DNA from: Candidatus Omnitrophota bacterium
Lineage (GTDB): Bacteria > Omnitrophota > Gorgyraeia > 2-02-FULL-51-18 > JAGOUK01
Reading direction: 5' to 3'
Length of the DNA: 7,525 nt
Assembly (NCBI GenBank): GCA_015231685.1
Contig: JADGBA010000059.1
Coordinates: forward strand, 1 to 7,525
Within the stretch, counting starts at the first letter, position 1. Each line of letters starts with the position of its first letter. Below, piece after piece: positions 6,001 to 7,525 of the stretch. The notes beneath the pieces are model-generated. The model was given only the letters and a program-made list of their open reading frames with translations. It had not been told where the DNA came from and made no database searches. The translations under genes were made by a program, and so were the position numbers.

Positions 6001-7525
6001 TTCGGGAATTCCGGAATCCCGAAGCGCCCGGGCCGCCAGGTTTCCCTTGACGATACTCCCCAAAGCTCCGAAGAGCGCACCCTGGCCTAAGTCGTCATAC
6101 TCCCTGAGGTATCGCCTCTCAAGATCCCGTATCCTTCTCTCTGCTGTTACGAACTCTATAAATCCCTTCCAGAACATTGCGGCATAAACGACAAACGGCC
6201 ACCCCACAAGACTCACCGCTCGCGACAGGTACCCCGCAAACCCTCCGGACACACCGCCGCCGGTAAGACTTCGATACCCGTCCGCAACGCTCATCATGAC
6301 CGCGCCGAACCATAGAACCGTGAGGGGCAAGGACACCACAAAGAGAATCCGCCCGACACCGGGCACCCAACGACCCATTGCAACCGGGAATCGGTCTATG
6401 CCCACCCGCGCGCCCGTCGTGAGGCCCCGAGCTGGAGACACCCCGGCCCTGCGCCTCAAATGATTCATAACAACGGCACTCCGCCTCTCTTCGGGAACGT
6501 TCTCCAGCATCAAGCGAAGTCCCTGATAAAGATACTCAATCTCTCTGTCCATTCGCTCTTTGAGGCCCTGCTCGTCGGAGGGTCTGTTCTGCACCCGGAC
6601 CAGACAGTCATTCAACAGCTTCAAAGCGTCTTCACCATTCTCCCCGGCGGCCTGCTGGATCCAAAACACCGGAACGGGATTCAAGATTCTCACAGGCCCC
6701 TCAAAAAAGGCGTTTCTTCTGAGAAACAACTCAAAAGAGCTCATGCGCCGGTACTGATCAACAAAATGCTCCGTCAATCTCGCGACATCCAAACCGCCGA
6801 ATTCCTCCGCGTCGAAGACTACGCCAAACCTCCGGTTCCAATCCGCCGTGCCGGTGAGGCCTTCGAGTTTGCGGGCCGTCGTCACCAGGGACGAGGTCGC
6901 GTCCAAAAAATCAAAAAACTGCTCATACCGGGTGATCCCCCTCATATACGGATAGATCGTTCGGGCCGTCGTACGGCGAATTTGGGGATCCGGCACCAGA
7001 TCTCCGAGAGAAAGCTCAAAATCCCCGGCCGACATGACCTGCAACCGTTTGAGAATTTCCTGCCTTTGCTTCCGCGCAACCGCGCGCCCCGGCGGTTGGT
7101 TGCTTTTCCGCCGGAGGGATTCCAATTGGCTCGCCAAATAAACCACTCCCGCGAAGAGGCGCGGGTCGTCTCCGGTATTTTTGAGAATTCTTGAAATGAT
7201 TTGCCCGATCTGTTCCTTGTCCATATGCGTCAAAAAGTCTCTCGAATCCGGAGAGACCATCGTCACATAAGACGCAATGGCCATCTTTCGAACCTCCGGG
7301 TCCCGCGACGTTTCGAGCAGGTGTATGAACGTCTCGGTGCGGTTGGGTATTCCGTATTTCGAGTTCCCGATCACGGACAAGAGCGCCTTCGAAGACCGTG
7401 TTCGGCGGCGAATTTCTCGAAGAGACCCCGAAATCATCTCCCTGTAAACGGCGGGCAAATCCACCCAGCCCAGCCCCGATGGCCGCGTCCATTCCACCAA
7501 GGAATCGGCCAAATCATCCGACGGA
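46..7525 (-). CDS. Giant membrane-anchored multi-module AAA+ ATPase, midasin/dynein-like (5' partial)
   Basis: This single uninterrupted frame of at least 2,492 codons ends at TGA (46-48). The frame is open to the window edge: a TTG at 7510-7512 could start it, but the in-frame codons before it read P-S-D-D and there is no convincing ribosome site, so the true start is probably outside. Seen in order: HEAT-like helices (1-385), two hydrophobic helices (389-410, 432-453), a helical solenoid-like stretch (454-1272), a lone lid-like segment (1273-1345), and three AAA+ modules with P-loop positions near 1426, 1922 and 2209. Only the middle module has a Walker A (GPSGEGKT, K1928). The modules resemble the AAA_5/MoxR/midasin group by their LFG/FRG-type loop, the Walker B followed by an IN-like motif, the NP-type sensor 1 and the R-F/R-Y arginine-finger position. 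Inference: a membrane-tethered mechanoenzyme or remodelling factor acting in the cytoplasm. Substrate and pathway cannot be read from the sequence. Sure of the gene and the AAA+ assignment, unsure of the role. Confidence 0.93.
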   Translation of the reverse strand, partial: PSDDLADSLVEWTRPSGLGWVDLPAVYREMISGSLREIRRRTRSSKALLSVIGNSKYGIPNRTETFIHLLETSRDPEVRKMAIASYVTMVSPDSRDFLTHMDKEQIGQIISRILKNTGDDPRLFAGVVYLASQLESLRRKSNQPPGRAVARKQRQEILKRLQVMSAGDFELSLGDLVPDPQIRRTTARTIYPYMRGITRYEQFFDFLDATSSLVTTARKLEGLTGTADWNRRFGVVFDAEEFGGLDVARLTEHFVDQYRRMSSFELFLRRNAFFEGPVRILNPVPVFWIQQAAGENGEDALKLLNDCLVRVQNRPSDEQGLKERMDREIEYLYQGLRLMLENVPEERRSAVVMNHLRRRAGVSPARGLTTGARVGIDRFPVAMGRWVPGVGRILFVVSLPLTVLWFGAVMMSVADGYRSLTGGGVSGGFAGYLSRAVSLVGWPFVVYAAMFWKGFIEFVTAERRIRDLERRYLREYDDLGQGALFGALGSIVKGNLAARALRDSGIPEAVFYADLYEGRIRSARETIHRELMRAGEGTPRVRWLVRALDPERSPPRVVESARAAVAEQKNPGVVRALLEIRELDPSLGVDELDALYAALLDDANNVETARFLCEKIARRFAGRSFAEKLLHEAASSDAAKAVLIHWATSRTSYPPESMDPNLKLIQRARELLSVASVDQLVAWRVPGTDQHEARDLAQRFVKLQNYGHTHASEDLYRSVRYFTEHIRSFDATHSLSRDVRLRTTLSPLYEVILDSDVITELLRINGRDRFDQETVEFLTRVAQTLLRRDDDLMSIIGSADQAEDYRLLLGVEERFKRWLLTGPEADDARMDEVTGYLSEDARRRLKTRLGRAGWARISDFYAESILITAAYLRKEAEVIPVIQKLARDRITGDVITPLPEGENPSDLWDPKFLEKLWDEYIRNNRCFDPLDHLHDIARWRFMAMTTSGRVLSPELIERLTLRPNRNALADELRSISQIISDTEFGGGFRHLAHPRILAAILERESLSAYQGMIRRQITGANPSGDSYRLSNLRGVTEEEFVDFMVRFIRLLGESRWKEGMALFRGICRNHPNEIKPSDLVRINDVIKLIVECSATANPKLADREGRREAALLYLEHYPGPAGTRLSSPGLPDEDSDLFDDVIESLRREGIEVTREDLELSQIPRHLKDALPTRHIEELKALITREGYKSEPEAAYLFLNLKKDAGSATFGLSYDMRYEVTRADGTREEEIEQIFMPIVRGEMPESQYWELVQHYLQVLFEGKRTTLTRSEQDTVISLSVDLNRKVMDLVKRFGGMGENTITFRELVRFNVDFSRYYLQQEGLENVLEMFILTAFNVYGRAITDPRAKWEFMTLLSEAFQAREYKSLFGKAMIDSPSLRTNLRQRIEDIIAYADYENLGRSPGADEVPLEVSLRALIERASQVSRPLLLKVDSDNSPVVEDILESLDEGDGRTVRLSASGFTRRRELFGMHLPKKNLTMAEVQRLVSQSAETSPRRIRDALKDILDLDDKEADSYYEYWLGDPELRQDRVLRLAIATHLKHSGSWRELMEWRDGILVRMAEAARQDPDRRYHIIIDNVEALPDRVRVQLNPVLWEKMVEVPDRGQKVVLPPNLQFIFTMHQDNAIQDDSFMNRPLVQSVGVPVPEAEVGRRSAALIRQTGLDARSASFLARVYHALRRTRYEVDPEIGFRHIYAFARAFVKKYPDGASEETLGKELHAYLKGRFVHAAETGLLNFLIRPEAAWPEPAVAEAEITGYLSIREGLDPGVERFLWDVFMSLKRKSMEENFDLSFMDLIEIARRIRGRSELEGCKQSEIARKEAYDYLYRRMTNARDRAHLEYLKDESVTTPRIQVAQGQIVFDGVGFDMPEDLAECADENPEATAEEVIRIWWAKRHEGHGFVTTELEVRVFGQLARDVRFGSGAAQLEGPSGEGKTEMGRVFSALIGNELRETTVNEETNLAEFRGQIRVTRDGRYELYEPEYLRRLAEGGNTFLFNEINTNQSSALYYWLYPEVTRRKRKYLPEFAPTREGGPEVRQETIARNNLWLYTVNPESFSGRNATPPRVSAHVPRYHVAGNPDELRGIVEGFFRNFGLEEHLSRYAGVLHEIHLALQDAKKNKHLLNSPQAVTRREFLRVLKRFASYLEPGVPAEEAFAAAVEEVYVYMWKEITDKSRARKIVHEILGEKGMPPAGGVNLKRAFRSALQLDDKPLMVFSNATTAPEDVINAVREADPEARIKRVPLSFFHRKRQFLRGFVPAVAKSGIIANAMTVLRKWGFLRRLSPQFDLGLGLLPQAIEEARFERAGGTDARRTHYLLLEQYTRLNPQSAPLLNEFLQTGRLESLEEEIAPEIAERLFDQIRSREEADPGLWESLRQQYSDVNEDAAALSLDEASQNAAWGIGFARWCYCRAPSNLRVVATGSSQEKTFLSAAEIDRFTCINVAEPMDEGWVRRYAEERAQSLPSELRERAAGVVVEAFLQYEAQAQDFWYEHNRT
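49..960 (-). other. AAA+ module 3, degenerate (no P-loop, lid cut short)
   Basis: Residues about 2185-2488. The Walker A strand is PLMVF, followed by SNATTAPE (2209-2216) in place of the P-loop; the Lys position is P2215. The following strand and loop, RVPLSFFHRKRQFLRGFVP, fit the midasin-type loop (G2248). Walker B is YLLLEQYTRLNP, with E2312-Q2313 in place of D-E, and the downstream helix ending in LNEFLQTGRLE is typical of midasin-like modules. Sensor 1 is VVATGSS, lacking the N-P pair. The FLSAAEIDRF stretch keeps the arginine-finger R2429-F2430. After about 60 more residues the ORF stops; the second half of the lid seen in module 2 is missing from this frame. Probably structural, or supplies its arginine to a neighbouring site. 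Confidence 0.7.
74..77 (-). promoter_or_regulatory. Putative Shine-Dalgarno site (AGGA) for the overlapping downstream frame
   Basis: AGGA lies on the minus strand inside the last codons of the giant gene, with eight bases between it and the ATG at 63-65. The spacing is right for a bacterial ribosome site, and it is the main reason to prefer this ATG over the GTG at 47-49. Four bases match easily by chance, so the call is weak. Confidence 0.35.
973..1815 (-). other. AAA+ module 2, the only one with an intact P-loop
   Basis: Residues about 1900-2180. Walker A is GPSGEGKT at 1922-1929 (bases 1726-1749), with K1928 and T1929. A strand and loop follow (VNEETNLAEFRG) that match the MoxR/midasin pattern of inserted loop after helix 2. 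Walker B is TFLFNEIN (1986-1993): the catalytic Glu is kept (E1991), but the Mg-coordinating Asp is N1990. Sensor 1 is LYTVNPESFSGR with N2045, a canonical N-P sensor. R2065 in PRY sits at the arginine-finger position. The lid contains VTRREFLRVLKRF (2122-2134) and a final helix ending near K2171. This is the most likely ATP-binding and hydrolysing site of the whole protein, although the Asp-to-Asn change in Walker B could slow hydrolysis. Confidence 0.88.
2323..3306 (-). other. AAA+ module 1, degenerate (no P-loop)
   Basis: Residues about 1403-1730. A strand corresponding to the one before Walker A is present (PLLL, 1421-1424), but the P-loop itself reads KVDSDNSPV: all glycines are gone and the catalytic Lys position is P1432. 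The next strand and loop, RTVRLSASGF then ELFGMHLP (L1462-P1468), correspond to the midasin-type strand plus D-L-F-G-x-x-L-P loop. Walker B is IIIDNVEA: the Asp is kept (D1571) and the catalytic Glu is N1572. Sensor 1 is FIFTMHQ, with H1615 where Asn is usual. R1628 (in FMNRP) fits the arginine-finger position. A lid follows, with GFRHIYAFARAF at 1683-1694. The module probably cannot hydrolyse ATP and may serve as a structural ring position or finger donor. Confidence 0.72.
3478..3696 (-). other. Isolated AAA+ lid-like segment (possible remnant of an extra module)
   Basis: Residues about 1273-1345 match the helical-lid pattern that follows the AAA cores later in the same protein. A helix (LNRKVMDLVKRF, 1277-1288) leads into ITFRELVRF (1296-1304), comparable to VTRREFLRVLKRF in module 2. 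After a spacer comes a helix with a V-Y-G-R-A-I-T-D end (1332-1339), comparable to V-Y-V-Y-M-W-K-E-I-T-D in module 2. No AAA core with Walker or sensor motifs is recognisable in the roughly 200 residues before it. It may be the surviving lid of a fourth, fully decayed module. Tentative. Confidence 0.4.
3697..6153 (-). other. Long helical, solenoid-like middle region of unknown function
   Basis: Residues about 454-1272 form an extended linker between membrane anchor and AAA+ modules. It is rich in short amphipathic helices with Leu/Ala/Arg/Glu patterns like TPR or HEAT solenoids (for example around 570-640). It opens with a charged helix after the membrane (TAERRIRDLERRYLREYDD). An exception is residues 1203-1235, which look like beta strands around a V-T-R-A-D-G-T turn. 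I see no Walker motif, metal-binding cluster or enzyme signature. By analogy with dynein and midasin, where long helical parts carry force or bind partners, it may be a stalk or scaffold, but this is inference and no family is recognised. Confidence 0.4.
6154..6348 (-). other. Two-helix transmembrane hairpin within the giant ATPase
   Basis: Residues 389-410 (starting ILFVVSLPLTVLWFG) and about 432-453 (including VSLVGWPFVVYAAMFW) are the only two strongly hydrophobic stretches in the protein. A loop of about 20 residues, rich in glycine, joins them. Basic residues flank the pair on both outer sides (for example R383 region and the TAERRIRDLERR stretch after helix 2), which by the positive-inside rule places both the N-terminal 388 residues and the C-terminal 2,000 or so on the cytoplasmic face. 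The protein would thus be anchored in the membrane near its N-terminal sixth, with all AAA+ modules in the cytoplasm. Confidence 0.8.
6349..7525 (-). other. N-terminal alpha-helical HEAT-like region of the giant ATPase
   Basis: Residues 1 to about 388 are predominantly helix-forming and carry no catalytic motif I recognise. At least two segments look like HEAT-type repeat helices, with the usual D-P-x-V/I-R turn followed by an amphipathic helix: residues 71-83 (DPEVRKMAIASYV) and 175-190 (DPQIRRTTARTIYPYM). Stretches of this kind normally act as protein-binding scaffolds. The region precedes the membrane hairpin, and the basic residues just before that hairpin (around 355-385) suggest it is cytoplasmic. 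The repeat assignment rests on pattern alone and is tentative. Confidence 0.45.

Noticed and set aside
5999..6025. Near-palindrome: 9-bp stem GCTTCGGGA/TCCCGAAGC around a 9-base loop
   Set aside because: It sits within the coding frame (encoding D-S-G-I-P-E-A), has no run of T on either side and is not near a gene end. One stem of this size in 7.5 kb of GC-rich DNA is not far from chance expectation, so neither a terminator nor an operator is supported.
6460..7194. A 244-codon open frame on the + strand
   Set aside because: It is antisense to the HEAT-like N-terminal region, with no recognisable domain and no ribosome site that stands out. The minus-strand frame is continuous through it.

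Overview
The window is almost entirely one giant protein-coding gene on the minus strand. It runs from the right edge of the window, where its frame is still open, to a TGA at 46-48. At least 2,492 codons are visible. Residue numbers below count the TTG codon at 7510-7512 as residue 1; four more in-frame codons lie between it and the window edge. The moderately GC-rich DNA, the dense coding, the Shine-Dalgarno-like site and the overlapping gene start at the left edge all suggest a bacterium. Giant ORFs with fused AAA+ modules would fit an uncultivated candidate phylum (Omnitrophota or Planctomycetes-like), but no phylogenetic marker is present, so that is only a guess.

Layout of the protein from N to C terminus (right to left on the map): an alpha-helical, HEAT-like region (residues 1 to about 385); a two-helix membrane hairpin (about 389-453); a long, mostly helical, solenoid-like region with no recognised domain (about 454-1272); an isolated AAA-lid-like segment (about 1273-1345); then three AAA+ modules of the MoxR/midasin/dynein (AAA_5) style. 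Module 1 (about 1403-1730, followed by a second lid-like repeat to about 1834) has lost its P-loop. Module 2 (about 1900-2180) has an intact P-loop, GPSGEGKT. Module 3 (about 2185-2488) has lost its P-loop, and the ORF stops part-way through its lid.

The best reading is a membrane-anchored, single-chain, multi-module AAA+ machine, a bacterial counterpart in architecture to eukaryotic midasin/Rea1 or dynein, with one nucleotide-binding site likely to work and degenerate neighbours that still keep arginine-finger-like residues. The substrate is unknown. At the left edge a second minus-strand frame opens at an ATG (63-65) behind an AGGA motif, overlapping the giant gene by 20 bases. It is either a translationally coupled downstream gene or, if there is a frameshift here, the continuation of module 3. 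No RNA gene, mobile element, CRISPR, promoter or terminator was seen.
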